NCBI GenBank assembly: GCA_009693245.1
Contig: SHXO01000009.1
Coordinates: forward strand, 1-53,231
From: Betaproteobacteria bacterium
GTDB lineage: Bacteria; Pseudomonadota; Gammaproteobacteria; Burkholderiales; SHXO01
DNA length: 53,231 bases
Reading direction: 5' to 3'
Shown here piece by piece: positions 42,494 through 51,091 of this stretch (the first letter of the stretch is position 1; each line of letters begins with the position of its first letter). The translations under genes were made by a program, and so were the position numbers. The notes beneath the pieces were generated by a model, which worked only from the letters and a program-made list of their open reading frames with translations, did no database searches and had not been told where the DNA came from.

Positions 42494-43351
42494 ATGAAGA
42501 CAATTTTCGGCATCATGATCCTTCTCGTTTTTTCCACCGGGGGTTTCGCCCAAGAGGCTAAGCCCGGTACGACCTTCAAGGACTGTCCTGTTTGCCCCGA
42601 GATGATTGTAATTCCCCCCGGCGAGTTCGTGATGGGTTCGCCCATCGAGGAGAGCGGCCAGACCGACGAGAAGCCCCAGCACAAAGTGAAGATCGCGAAG
42701 CCTTTCGCGGTGGGCAAGCTGGAGGTGACCTTCGACCAATGGGATGCCTGCACGGCGGAAGGCAAGTGCCCGAAGGCGAGCGATGATGATCTGGGCCGGG
42801 GTGACAGGCCGGCTATCAACATCAATTGGAGCGAGGCGCGAAGCTACGTCCAGTGGCTCTCGCAAAAGACGGGGAAGAAGTACCGCTTGCTTTCGGAATC
42901 GGAGTGGGAGTACTCAGCCCGGGCCGGAACTACGACGGCTTGGTACTGGGGTGTTTCCGAAGGTAGCCAAGGATCATTGCGCACCTGCCAATACGCCAAC
43001 GTGCACGACGAAAGCAGCAGCGCCGCCCATCCCTTGTACGTATGGTCTGCCCATCCCTGCGATGATGGTTATGCGGAGACGGCACCGACCGGAAAGTTCA
43101 AACCCAATGCCTTTGGACTGCACGATATGTCGGGTAACGTGCGCGAGTGGATCGAGGATTGTTTTCATCTGAATTACACCGGCGCGCCCGCGGATGGTTC
43201 GGCTTGGCAGGAAAGCACTTGTGAGAAGCGCATCGTTCGCGGCGGGAGTTGGATCGACGGGTTCCAAACCGTGCGCTCCGCCTACCGGCACACGCTGGAC
43301 CCGGCGCAACGGGCTTATCACGTGGGATTTCGCGTCGCCAGGGATCTGTAG
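42494..43351 (+). CDS. SUMF1/EgtB/PvdO-fold protein, exported
   Basis: ATG 42494 gives 285 residues with a signal peptide (MKTIFGIMILLVFSTGGFAQ) and a C-type-lectin-like SUMF1 domain: EMIVIPPGEFVMGSPIEESG, PININWSEARSYVQWLSQKT-like segments, LLSESEWEYSARAG, GLHDMSGNVREWIED and IVRGGSWIDGFQTVRSAYRH. Formylglycine-generating enzymes need Cys near the C-terminal RGGS motif; here the position reads RSAYR, so this is probably not a sulfatase-activating enzyme. A CPVC motif near the N-terminus is notable. The role is unknown. Confidence 0.85.
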   Translation: MKTIFGIMILLVFSTGGFAQEAKPGTTFKDCPVCPEMIVIPPGEFVMGSPIEESGQTDEKPQHKVKIAKPFAVGKLEVTFDQWDACTAEGKCPKASDDDLGRGDRPAININWSEARSYVQWLSQKTGKKYRLLSESEWEYSARAGTTTAWYWGVSEGSQGSLRTCQYANVHDESSSAAHPLYVWSAHPCDDGYAETAPTGKFKPNAFGLHDMSGNVREWIEDCFHLNYTGAPADGSAWQESTCEKRIVRGGSWIDGFQTVRSAYRHTLDPAQRAYHVGFRVARDL

Positions 43352-43355
43352 ACAT

Positions 43356-43387
43356 AAAAAGGAACCGGGGCGTTAAGCCCCGGCTCC
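43356..43387 (-). terminator. Rho-independent terminator of the first amidohydrolase
   Basis: On the minus strand GGAGCCGGGGC, a 5-base loop and GCCCCGGTTCC form a stem that is followed by TTTTT. It lies between the convergent SUMF1-type gene and the amidohydrolase gene at 43416-44963. Confidence 0.8.
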
Positions 43388-43415
43388 AGTGTGCAACACA
43401 GATCAGTCTTCTAAA

Positions 43416-44963
43416 TTACGCGGCGGACTGATCTTTCTTGGCGATGTAACCGTAGGCAGCGTTGCTGCGGCCGGTGTCCCCACCCATGGCCAAGTATTCG
43501 GCCTTGATGGCTGCCAGCTTGTCTTCGGTGAACGCCGGGCCCTGAGCAAGTTTGATGTCCAGGCCGTAGAGCTGAGCGGAGTTTAGGCCGAGGATCTTCT
43601 GTTTGACTTCGCTGTTCGGACCGCCCAGCTTGATCTTCCAGCCCATCTTCTTCATGACGTCGTCGGGAATTTCCATGCGGCGCATGGCTTCGATCTGCCA
43701 CTGGGGCGAACCGTACCATACGGAATCCGTTCCCCACACCACGCGCTCCGGGCCCATCATATTGACCAACTGGCCGATGAACATGGCGCAGAACTTTGGG
43801 TTGGTGATGGCGGTGGAGGCGAAGGTGGAGCCGATTTCCCCGTAGACGTTGTTCACGCCGAACTTCTCGGGAATGCGGGCCAGATCCGTTGCCCACTCGA
43901 CGTATCCGGTGTCGAGGAACTTCTGCAGATCCGCTTCGGGTTGGTCCGCTAGCCATGGACGCAGCGCCGAGTGGTAGATCACGAAGTTCATGCCGGGCCA
44001 ATCCTTGGCGGCTTTGCCAATGTCCCAAGCGGAAGCGTGTTCCCACGTTCCGGCGAAGGCCTTGGTGTAGTCGCGTGGCATCAAGCCCTTGTGAATACAG
44101 ATGGTGTTGATGCCGGCCTTGATGGCCTTCTCGTAGAAGGGATACATCAGCTTCTCGTCGTCCAGGCGCCAAGCGAACTTGGAGGGGCCGAAGGGGTCGC
44201 CGATGGTGTAGGATTTCCAGCTGCAGGGGTGCAGGGTTTCAATACCGCGATCCACCTCGTCCATCCAGTTGGGATACTTGGGTGTGATGATGGTGTGGCC
44301 CAGCATGCGGGTTTGGCCGGCCATCTTGTTCACGGAGCGGCAGGCGTTTTGGATCGCATCGTTGGATAGCAACCACCAGGACGGATCATCGAAAGGAGCG
44401 CCCGAGAGCAGCGATACTTTCGTGTCGCTGTCCAGGAAGATCTCTTTCAGGTAGTTGTCCATCTTGTAGCGGGCCAAGGTCATCGGCGCGCTGTTGATGT
44501 TGGCGTTCACCTTGGCGCCCACGGCCCACTTGGTCAGACCGAGCAAACCTTCTTGCTTGAAGTCGTCCCGAATGAAGTGGGTTTGGTCGTCGAAGATGAA
44601 CTGGTTGGCCAGCTGCTTCTTGCGGTAATCCGACATTTGCATGTCGTTGGCTTCCGCCTCGGAAACGTCGAAAACATCGCCGCCATGAATTTTGTTCATG
44701 GCCACGAACGCGGTTGCCATCCCGGCGCTGGTGGCCAGGAATTGGCGCCGGTCCATGCCGTAGCGCTTTGCTTGAACATCCGCCATTTCCTTGATCAGGG
44801 CCTCGACCTTGGCCTGCTTCTCGGTCTGCGGCAGCGGGTTGTATTCGCCATTGGAGACGATTTGAGTAGGGATAGGCGAGCGGAACGCGGCCTCGTCGGC
44901 CGGTACCACCGTCTTGTACTCCTCGTCGCTCATATGGACGCCAATATGCCTTTGAATAGCCAT
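43416..44963 (-). CDS. Amidohydrolase-family TIM-barrel protein with internal twin-arginine motif, copy 1
   Basis: This 515-residue protein of the amidohydrolase-2 type has an N-terminal 70-residue extension (VPADEAAFRSPIPTQIVSNG, QAKVEALIKEMADVQAKRYG), then MDRRQFLATSAGMATAFVAM, a twin-arginine signal-like segment at residues 70-90. The barrel carries FDDQTHFIRDD (Gln-Thr-His where His-x-His is usual), ICIHKGLMPRDYTKAFA, NFVIYHSALRPWL and GTDSVWYG (Asp ligand). It is about 92% identical by eye to the copy at 45641-47182. Its own terminator follows. The substrate is unknown; family members decarboxylate or hydrolyse aromatic acids. Export by Tat is uncertain because the RR motif is far from the start. 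Confidence 0.85.
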   Translation of the reverse strand: MAIQRHIGVHMSDEEYKTVVPADEAAFRSPIPTQIVSNGEYNPLPQTEKQAKVEALIKEMADVQAKRYGMDRRQFLATSAGMATAFVAMNKIHGGDVFDVSEAEANDMQMSDYRKKQLANQFIFDDQTHFIRDDFKQEGLLGLTKWAVGAKVNANINSAPMTLARYKMDNYLKEIFLDSDTKVSLLSGAPFDDPSWWLLSNDAIQNACRSVNKMAGQTRMLGHTIITPKYPNWMDEVDRGIETLHPCSWKSYTIGDPFGPSKFAWRLDDEKLMYPFYEKAIKAGINTICIHKGLMPRDYTKAFAGTWEHASAWDIGKAAKDWPGMNFVIYHSALRPWLADQPEADLQKFLDTGYVEWATDLARIPEKFGVNNVYGEIGSTFASTAITNPKFCAMFIGQLVNMMGPERVVWGTDSVWYGSPQWQIEAMRRMEIPDDVMKKMGWKIKLGGPNSEVKQKILGLNSAQLYGLDIKLAQGPAFTEDKLAAIKAEYLAMGGDTGRSNAAYGYIAKKDQSAA

Positions 44964-45062
44964 TCGGTTTCCTCTCGTAGTGTTATTAAGGTAGCGCTAC
45001 ATTCTCGACCTGATCTGGGCTAGCCGGTATCCAGCGCCAGCGCGGACCAGGTCCAGATTCTT

Positions 45063-45314
45063 TTATTTATCGAACTTATAGGCCTTGTCTTCTTCGACTT
45101 TACCCTCGCAGGCCGCCGCCACGTTCTTCTTGGCATTATTGCAGGCAGTCCCGATGGCGACCATGCTGTCGTTCGCGGCGTTCTTCTCGTTACAGAAGTA
45201 GTCCATCTGGGACTTTGCATCAGTGCAATTGCCCGCACGCTCGTCTTTCTTGTCGGCCGCGCTTGCGTTGATGGCGAAGGCTAGACATAGGGAACCAAGG
45301 ACTAGGTATTTCAT
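45063..45314 (-). CDS. Small exported four-cysteine protein
   Basis: The 83-residue protein starts MKYLVLGSLCLAFAINASA, a clear signal peptide. The mature part has four cysteines (in NCTDAK, YFCNEK, TACNNAK and AACEG) and is helical and charged, so two disulfides in the periplasm are likely. AGGAGG precedes the ATG. It lies between the duplicated amidohydrolases. Family not recognised. Confidence 0.7.
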   Translation of the reverse strand: MKYLVLGSLCLAFAINASAADKKDERAGNCTDAKSQMDYFCNEKNAANDSMVAIGTACNNAKKNVAAACEGKVEEDKAYKFDK

Positions 45315-45582
45315 AGACTCCTCCTAATAGTTTTTTCTGACGGCTACCCCCTTCACGGAGGTATTCACTTTGCGCATTATGGCTGAGTCTTTGCCCTACC
45401 TTTCGCGCCCCGCGCTGTTTCGCAAGGGGTTCTCGGCGGGGCTAAGCTGGCCCCTGCCTTACGCCATGCGCAGGTTCTACAGAGACTACACCAATCCGCA
45501 AGCCGATGGGAACTGGGTTCTCGCGAAAATATCTCTCGCGGCCGCTTTTAAGCATGCCGCCTTCGATACTGGCTCTCACAAA

Positions 45583-45614
45583 AAAAGAGCCGGGGTGTTA
45601 GACCCGGCTCTTTT
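45583..45614. terminator. Bidirectional terminator of the second amidohydrolase
   Basis: AAAAGAGCCGGG and CCCGGCTCTTTT form a 12-bp stem with an 8-base loop. On the minus strand the stem is followed by a long T run. It ends transcription of the gene at 45641-47182. Confidence 0.85.
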
Positions 45615-45640
45615 AGGTGAAGCGAACTACACCAAGCGGC

Positions 45641-47182
45641 TTATGCCACCTGGTACTTCTTGGCAATAAAGCCGTAGGCAGCGTTGCTGCGGCCGGTGTC
45701 GCCACCCAAGGCTAGGTACTCCGCCTTGATGGCTGCCAGCTTGTCTTCGGTGAACGCCGGGCCCTGAGCAAGTTTGATGTCCAGGCCGTAGAGCTGAGCG
45801 GAGTTTAGGCCGAAGATCTTCTGTTTGACTTCGCTGTTCGGACCGCCCAGCTTGATTTTCCAGCCCATCTTCTTCATGACGTCGTCGGGAATTTCCAAGC
45901 GGCGCATGGCCTCGATTTGCCACTGGGGCGAACCGTAGAACACCGAGTCCGTGCCCCACACCACGCGCTCCGGGCCCATCATATTGACCAACTGGCCCAG
46001 GAACATGGAGCAGAATTTCGGATTGGTGACGGCGGTGGACGCGAAGGTGGTGCCAATTTCCGCGTACACGTTGTTCACGCCGAACTTCTCGGGAATGCGG
46101 GCGAGATCGGTGGACCACTCGACATAGCCGGTATCCATGAACTTCTGCAGATCGGCGTCGGGCTGGTCCGCGAGCCACGGGCGTAGCGCGCCGTGATAAA
46201 TCACGAAGTTCATGCCCGGCCAGTCTTTCGCGGCCTTGCCAATGTCCCAAGCGGAAGCGTGCTCCCACACCCCGGCGAAGGCCTTGGTGTAGTCGCGCGG
46301 CATCAAGCCCTTGTGGATACACAGAGTGTTGATACCGGACTTGATGGCCTTCTCGTAGAAGGGATACATGACCTTTTCGTCGTCCAGGCGCCAAGCGAAC
46401 TTCGATGGCCCCAAGGGATCGCCCAGGGTGTAGGACTTCCAGCTGCAAGGCTTGAGGGTCTCGATGCCGCGATCCACTTCGTCCATCCAGTTGGGGTACG
46501 TGGGGGTGATGATGGTGTGGCCCAGCATGCGGGTGCTGCCGGCCATCTTGTTCACCGAACGGCAGGCGTTCTGGATGGCGTCGTTGGATAGGAACCACCA
46601 GGACGGGTCATCGAAAGGAGCGCCCGAGAGCAAGGACACCTTGGTGTCGCTGTCCAGGAAAATCTCCTTCAGATAATTTTCCATCTTCAGGCGTGCCAGG
46701 GTCATGGGCGCGCTATTGATGTTGGGGTTCACCTTCGCCCCAACGGCCCACTTGGTCAGGCCCAGGATTCCGTCCTGCTTGAAATCATCGCGCATGAAGT
46801 GGGTTTGATCGTCGAATATGAACTGGTTCGCCAACTGCTTCTTGCGGTAATCCGACATTTGCATGTCGTTGGCTTCCGCCTCGGACACATCGAAGATGTC
46901 GCCATGAATTTTGTTCATGGCCACGAACGCGGTTGCCATCCCGGCGCTGGTGGCCAGGAATTGGCGGCGGTCCATGCCGTGACGCTTTGCCTGAACGTCC
47001 GCCATTTCCTTGATCAGGGCCTCGACCTTGGCCTGTCTCTCGGTTTGCGGCAGCGGGTTGTATTCGCCATTGGAGACGATTTGAGTGGGGATCGGCGAGT
47101 GGAACGCGGTTTCGTCTGCTGGAGTAACTGTTTTATATTCCTCGTCGCTCAAATGAACGCCGATGTGCCTTTGAGTAGCCAT
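45641..47182 (-). CDS. Amidohydrolase-family TIM-barrel protein with internal twin-arginine motif, copy 2
   Basis: This 513-residue paralogue of the preceding gene has about 40 differences by eye. ATG 47182 gives MATQRHIGVHLSDEEYKTVT; a longer frame to 47314 has no similarity and no ribosome-binding site. The N-terminal extension, the MDRRQFLATSAGMATAFVAM segment, the FDDQTHFMRDD strand, the CIHKG and IYHGALRPWL His sites and the GTDSVFYG Asp are all kept. The extension is as conserved as the barrel, so it is translated and under selection. Differences such as Trp/Phe near the Asp site could mean different specificities. Confidence 0.85.
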   Translation of the reverse strand: MATQRHIGVHLSDEEYKTVTPADETAFHSPIPTQIVSNGEYNPLPQTERQAKVEALIKEMADVQAKRHGMDRRQFLATSAGMATAFVAMNKIHGDIFDVSEAEANDMQMSDYRKKQLANQFIFDDQTHFMRDDFKQDGILGLTKWAVGAKVNPNINSAPMTLARLKMENYLKEIFLDSDTKVSLLSGAPFDDPSWWFLSNDAIQNACRSVNKMAGSTRMLGHTIITPTYPNWMDEVDRGIETLKPCSWKSYTLGDPLGPSKFAWRLDDEKVMYPFYEKAIKSGINTLCIHKGLMPRDYTKAFAGVWEHASAWDIGKAAKDWPGMNFVIYHGALRPWLADQPDADLQKFMDTGYVEWSTDLARIPEKFGVNNVYAEIGTTFASTAVTNPKFCSMFLGQLVNMMGPERVVWGTDSVFYGSPQWQIEAMRRLEIPDDVMKKMGWKIKLGGPNSEVKQKIFGLNSAQLYGLDIKLAQGPAFTEDKLAAIKAEYLALGGDTGRSNAAYGFIAKKYQVA

Positions 47183-47800
47183 TTGCTTTCCTCCTAGTTG
47201 TGGATGTGAAGCGTTACTGCCTTGACCCCATCCTTCGCAACCGTTCGGCGGGCTGAGTTGAATCGAATCCAGGACTCTTGAATTTTTGTTGGGACTTGGC
47301 GGATACTGGCCCATTTTTGGTCAGCAGCGTTCGCGCAAGTCGCGAAGGCAGGGCATGGGAATTAAAGTATTTGGTGGTTCAAAAGCTCCTCCGTATTGCC
47401 GACTTTTAGCCGGGCGAAGACCTTTTCGCCTATGTGCGCGGGTTCTTCGCCGGTCGTGCCGCATTGCCTCCCAATCCGTACTTCGTACAAATTGCCGTGG
47501 CGTATAAAGCGGATTATTGGAGCATACACCTAACTGCGCCCCCCCGCTGGAACACCTAATTTTGGCGAAAGCCGCCAAGAAACTGGCTATGTCCTGATCT
47601 GGACAGTGACAAGTTCTCGCCCCTTGTCAGTTCGAAGAGAGTGCGCGGATTCTAGAATTTTGGCGGCGCTTCCAACTGCGTTGCTTGGCCCTATTGCGCA
47701 AAAGCATACACCTAAACTCGTTTGCAATCACGTTGCTCCCTGCAGTCTCCAAGGGCTCCCATTGCGCCATTTGCATCAAACGAGTTGGTTTTCGCCGCGG
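47183..47800 (-). promoter_or_regulatory. Long upstream region of copy 2 with two exact TTAGGTGTATGC repeats
   Basis: This gene-free stretch of about 620 bases lies upstream of the second amidohydrolase. The 12-mer TTAGGTGTATGC (minus strand) occurs at 47523-47534 and 47704-47715, 181 bases apart, once followed by TCCAATAATCC and once by TTTTGCGC. They may be regulator sites or parts of a duplicated promoter region. No open frame here is convincing. Confidence 0.4.
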
Positions 47801-47832
47801 AAAACAAAAACCCCCTAGGATAGCTCGGGGGT
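47801..47832 (-). terminator. Rho-independent terminator of the small exported protein gene
   Basis: On the minus strand ACCCCCGAG and CTAGGGGGT pair (one mismatch) around a 5-base loop, followed by TTTTTGTTTT. It follows the gene at 47875-48126. Confidence 0.75.
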
Positions 47833-47874
47833 AAAGGGGGAGGAGGAGACAGCAGAAGGATTTCAGTGAAACGG

Positions 47875-48126
47875 TTACGCGCGTCCTGGCCTGTACAAGC
47901 GTTCGTAGGATACGACCGGTTCTTTCGCCTTGGGCGAGGAGACTTTGGCGATTGCCGCGCCGGCGCGGCCGCTGACTTCGGAGACAGGCGTTCCCACGTA
48001 GCTGGCGGGCCTGCTAGGGGTCGCGGTGTAGGTGTGGCACACACCGGCGCGTCCGGGGCATTCAGCGGCGAAAACGGAGGAAGAAACCAGGGAAGCGATG
48101 GCGAGGGTGATGAGTTTGGCGTTCAT
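47875..48126 (-). CDS. Small exported protein, unknown function
   Basis: The 83-residue product starts MNAKLITLAIASLVSSSVFA with AECPGRAGVCHTYTATPSRP after the cleavage site, so the mature protein has two Cys near its N-terminus. The rest is Ala/Ser/Pro/Val-rich (VSEVSGRAGAAIAKVSSPKA) and ends SYERLYRPGRA. A terminator follows. An upstream in-frame extension to 48240 lacks a signal peptide. Family unknown. Confidence 0.6.
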   Translation of the reverse strand: MNAKLITLAIASLVSSSVFAAECPGRAGVCHTYTATPSRPASYVGTPVSEVSGRAGAAIAKVSSPKAKEPVVSYERLYRPGRA

Positions 48127-48322
48127 TGAAAGCCCCATTCGGTTGAGTTGAGATCGAACCTTTCGATTCATGAGCACGTTGCCCATGTGCGAAAGATTAC
48201 GTACTACCGAAGGGAGAATCGCGGCAGTATTGCCATCCACGCCGTGAATAATTCACGGCGCGGCGGCGGGGACTGGGGCTTCGGGACCGGGGGCTGGGTG
48301 GGGCGGGCTACGATGGGATAGG

Positions 48323-48973
48323 TCACCAGGCCTTGGGGGGCTTCTTGGCGATGATCATGTTGTTGCCCTCGTCCGTGATGTATCCGCCCGCGCGCAGATC
48401 CTTCAAGATGCGGCTAATCATCTCGCGCGAGCATCCCACCCGGCTGGCGATGTCTTGTTGCGTGAGACGGGCCTTGATGATGCGTTTGCCACCCTCCTCG
48501 GTGGAGAGGTCCATCAATAATTGCGCGACACGGCCGTAGACATCCATGAGCCCCAGATTACCCACGGTGCGCGTCAAGTCGCGAATGCGCTGCATGCAAC
48601 TGCGCAAAATCTCGAAGGCGGCATCGGGATTCTCGGCGAGAAATCGGCGAAACTGCCCCACATTGATGACGGAGAACTTGGAGGGCTCCACCGTCATGAC
48701 CGATGCCGAGCGCGGTTGGTCATCGAGCACCACGTCGCCGAAGTATTCACCGGGCCCCATTTCGCGCAGCAAGAGTTCCTTGCCCGCTTCATCTGAGAGG
48801 TAGACCTTTACCCGGCCCGATAACACGACGTACATACTGTCGCTTTCATCGCCTTCGCTCACGATGACCGTGTTCTTGGGATAAGCGCGCGTGGCACCTA
48901 ACCCGACGAGTGTTTTCAGGTGCTGTTCGGGCAAACTCCACGGATGGGCGCTCGCGGGCGTAAGGTCCGTCAT
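48323..48973 (-). CDS. Crp/Fnr-family transcriptional regulator
   Basis: This 216-residue protein has a cyclic-nucleotide-type sensor domain (VIVSEGDESDSMYVVLSGRV, GPGEYFGDVVLDDQPRSASV) and a C-terminal winged helix (LTQQDIASRVGCSREMISRI). No Fnr-type cysteine cluster is present, so it is not an oxygen-sensing Fnr. ATG 48973 is preferred over a TTG two codons earlier. It starts 2 bases after the enolase-superfamily stop, making it the last gene of that operon and perhaps its regulator. Confidence 0.88.
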   Translation of the reverse strand: MTDLTPASAHPWSLPEQHLKTLVGLGATRAYPKNTVIVSEGDESDSMYVVLSGRVKVYLSDEAGKELLLREMGPGEYFGDVVLDDQPRSASVMTVEPSKFSVINVGQFRRFLAENPDAAFEILRSCMQRIRDLTRTVGNLGLMDVYGRVAQLLMDLSTEEGGKRIIKARLTQQDIASRVGCSREMISRILKDLRAGGYITDEGNNMIIAKKPPKAW

Positions 48974-48975
48974 GT

Positions 48976-50070
48976 TCAAGGGGCCTGGTAACGCTTGACC
49001 GCTTCTTCGTTCCAGGTGACGCCGGACCCTGGCCTATCCGGGATCAAGGCGTTGCCGTCCTTGATCTGGATGGGCTCGTTGAGGATGGGATTGGCCCAGT
49101 CCATGTACTCTAAGTAGTGCGCCGTCGGCGTCACCGCCAGCAAGTGCGCGCTGTATTCGGGAAAGAGGTGGCTGGACATTTCCACTCCGTGGGCTTGAGC
49201 GATGGCCGCGGCCCGCATCCAGCCAGTGACGCCGCCTATGCGTTGCACGTCAGGCATCACATAATCCAGGGACTTCGCTTGCAGCGCTTGCACAAGCTCG
49301 AAGGTGTTGAGCAAGTTCTCACCCGTTTGAATGGGCGTCTTCACTTCCGCGCAGATTTTGGCGTAACCCTCGTAGTCGTCGTGCCGCGTGGGTTCCTCGA
49401 TCCAATACAAGCCCTCATCGTCAAGTGCGCGGCCGCGCGCGATGGCTTGCGCCACGGTGAGGCGTTGGTTGAAATCGCACATGAGCGTGATGCCGTCTCC
49501 CACGCGTTTTTTCACCGCGCGCGCGGCGGCGACGTCCTGCGAAAAATCGTCGCGTCCCACGCGCAGCTTGATGGCTTTGAAGTTTCCTTCGGCGACCAAT
49601 TTCTCCGCGTCACTGGCGGCGGATTCGGGCGGCTGAATCCACAGGCCGCAACTGTTGTAGGCGCGGATGGGTTTGATTTGCCCGCCTAGTAGCACGGCTA
49701 GTGGAACGCCCCGGGCTTGCGCCAGCACGTCCCACAATGCCTGATCGATGCCGGAGAGCGCGATGCCGATCAAGCCTGGCGTATCGAGCAGTTTCAAGCG
49801 CCCGCGCACCTTCGCATCGGAATCGATGGGTGCCACGGCGTCGCCCTTGATCAATTCGCCCAAGCCGCGCAGCGTTTCCACCATGGGTTTCAACATGGAG
49901 ATGGTGTAGGTGAAGACGTAGGCGCGACCCGTGATGCCGGCATCCGTTTCCACGTCGATCAGTACCAAGGATGCATGGGGAATCGCGCCGGAGGCCGAGG
50001 TTGGGGGGCGCTTGAATGGAGGGGTGACCGCGCGCGCGATGATGTTTCGAACAACAGGAGTATTTGCCAT
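48976..50070 (-). CDS. Mandelate racemase/muconate-lactonizing-type enolase-superfamily enzyme
   Basis: This 364-residue barrel enzyme has an N-terminal capping domain (SGIDQALWDVLAQARGVPLA), then IKLRVGRDDF (the lysine at the base position), metal ligands Asp in MCDFNQRL, Glu in WIEEPT and Glu in TGENLLN, then YVMPDVQRIGGVTGW and the catalytic His in MSSHLFPEYSAHLLA. These mark the mandelate racemase group, which removes the alpha proton of sugar or other hydroxy acids. It lies 15 bases downstream of panE in the same operon. Confidence 0.9.
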   Translation of the reverse strand: MANTPVVRNIIARAVTPPFKRPPTSASGAIPHASLVLIDVETDAGITGRAYVFTYTISMLKPMVETLRGLGELIKGDAVAPIDSDAKVRGRLKLLDTPGLIGIALSGIDQALWDVLAQARGVPLAVLLGGQIKPIRAYNSCGLWIQPPESAASDAEKLVAEGNFKAIKLRVGRDDFSQDVAAARAVKKRVGDGITLMCDFNQRLTVAQAIARGRALDDEGLYWIEEPTRHDDYEGYAKICAEVKTPIQTGENLLNTFELVQALQAKSLDYVMPDVQRIGGVTGWMRAAAIAQAHGVEMSSHLFPEYSAHLLAVTPTAHYLEYMDWANPILNEPIQIKDGNALIPDRPGSGVTWNEEAVKRYQAP

Positions 50071-50085
50071 GATGAATTCATATGG

Positions 50086-51021
50086 TTAGTTTCGTGCGTC
50101 CGCAGGTCGGCCGTTAGCGTAGAGCTTCAGCGCGGTGTAGACAAAATTCGTGGCCGGTGTTGGGACACCCAAGGCCTTACCCATCTCCACCACACCACCG
50201 GCCAGCCACGGTAATTCGAGGCGGTTACCGCGTTCCAGATCGCCCAGCATCGAGGCGACCATGGGGCGCGGCAGGCCGTCCATGCGGGTGGTCAGTCTGG
50301 CGAGGGTGCCGTCGTCCAGCTTCACCCCCTTGGCGCGGCCCACGGCTTGCACTTCGCCCATCAATTGCACCAGCAAGGCGCGCGTATCTGGATCTTCGCG
50401 AATGGCCCCGACGGGAAGCCGCGTGAGGGCGGTCATGGAACTCATCGCCGCCAGGAATATGTATTTTTCCCAGATGGCGGTGTCGATATTCTCCGGAACG
50501 CGGGTTTCGATCTTCGCCTTTTCGCAGGCCTTGATGAAGGCTTCCAGGCGCGGTGTGCGGCGGCCGTCCAGTTCGCCAGGGATTAGGACGGCCATGGTGC
50601 CGTTGTGCCGGATCACGCCCGGCTTCTCGATCAATGCGGCGATGTTGGATACCCCGCCCCACACGCGTTCCTTGCCGTAGGCCGCGATTAGCTTGTCCTT
50701 GGCGATGACACCGTTCTGGAACGACACCGCGACAGAATTGGGCCCCATCAACGGCGCGATGGCGGCGACGGCTTCATCGGTGGCCCACAGCTTTACGCCG
50801 ATGATCACCACGTCCGCCGGCCCGGCTTGGCTGGGATCGTCCGTCACCTTGGCGGGCTTCACCACGAAATCTCCGTTGGCGCTCAGCACTTGCAGGCCAT
50901 TTTGCCGAATGGCCTTGAGATGTTCGCCGCGCGCGATGAAGGTAACGTCCTCGCCGCTGGCGGCCAGCCTCCCGCCGAAATATCCGCCCACTCCGCCCGT
51001 GCCCATTACCGCTATTTTCAT
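50086..51021 (-). CDS. panE: 2-dehydropantoate 2-reductase-family protein
   Basis: This 311-residue reductase has the NADPH-binding MKIAVMGTGGVGGYFGGRLA, EDVTFIARGEHLKAIRQNGL, VVIIGVKLWATDEAVAAIAP, FQNGVIAKDKLIAAYGKERV, the catalytic Lys in WEKYIFLAAMSSMTAL and a C-terminal dimerisation helix. It reduces ketopantoate in pantothenate synthesis, or a related 2-keto acid; the operon context (enolase-superfamily gene) makes a catabolic substrate possible. ATG 51021 is the usual PanE start; an ATG at 51030 would add three residues. Confidence 0.88.
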   Translation of the reverse strand: MKIAVMGTGGVGGYFGGRLAASGEDVTFIARGEHLKAIRQNGLQVLSANGDFVVKPAKVTDDPSQAGPADVVIIGVKLWATDEAVAAIAPLMGPNSVAVSFQNGVIAKDKLIAAYGKERVWGGVSNIAALIEKPGVIRHNGTMAVLIPGELDGRRTPRLEAFIKACEKAKIETRVPENIDTAIWEKYIFLAAMSSMTALTRLPVGAIREDPDTRALLVQLMGEVQAVGRAKGVKLDDGTLARLTTRMDGLPRPMVASMLGDLERGNRLELPWLAGGVVEMGKALGVPTPATNFVYTALKLYANGRPADARN

Positions 51022-51091
51022 TGCTGCCATTTGACCTGTGACATGACCCGCTAATGGTAACCTTTCGGACGCCTTGTCATGACGCAGCCAG

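Noticed and set aside
45370-45669. Plus-strand 99-residue frame with GGAGG before a TTG start
   Set aside because: It runs through the terminator and into the 3' end of the second amidohydrolase, and its translation resembles no protein; the Shine-Dalgarno match may be chance.
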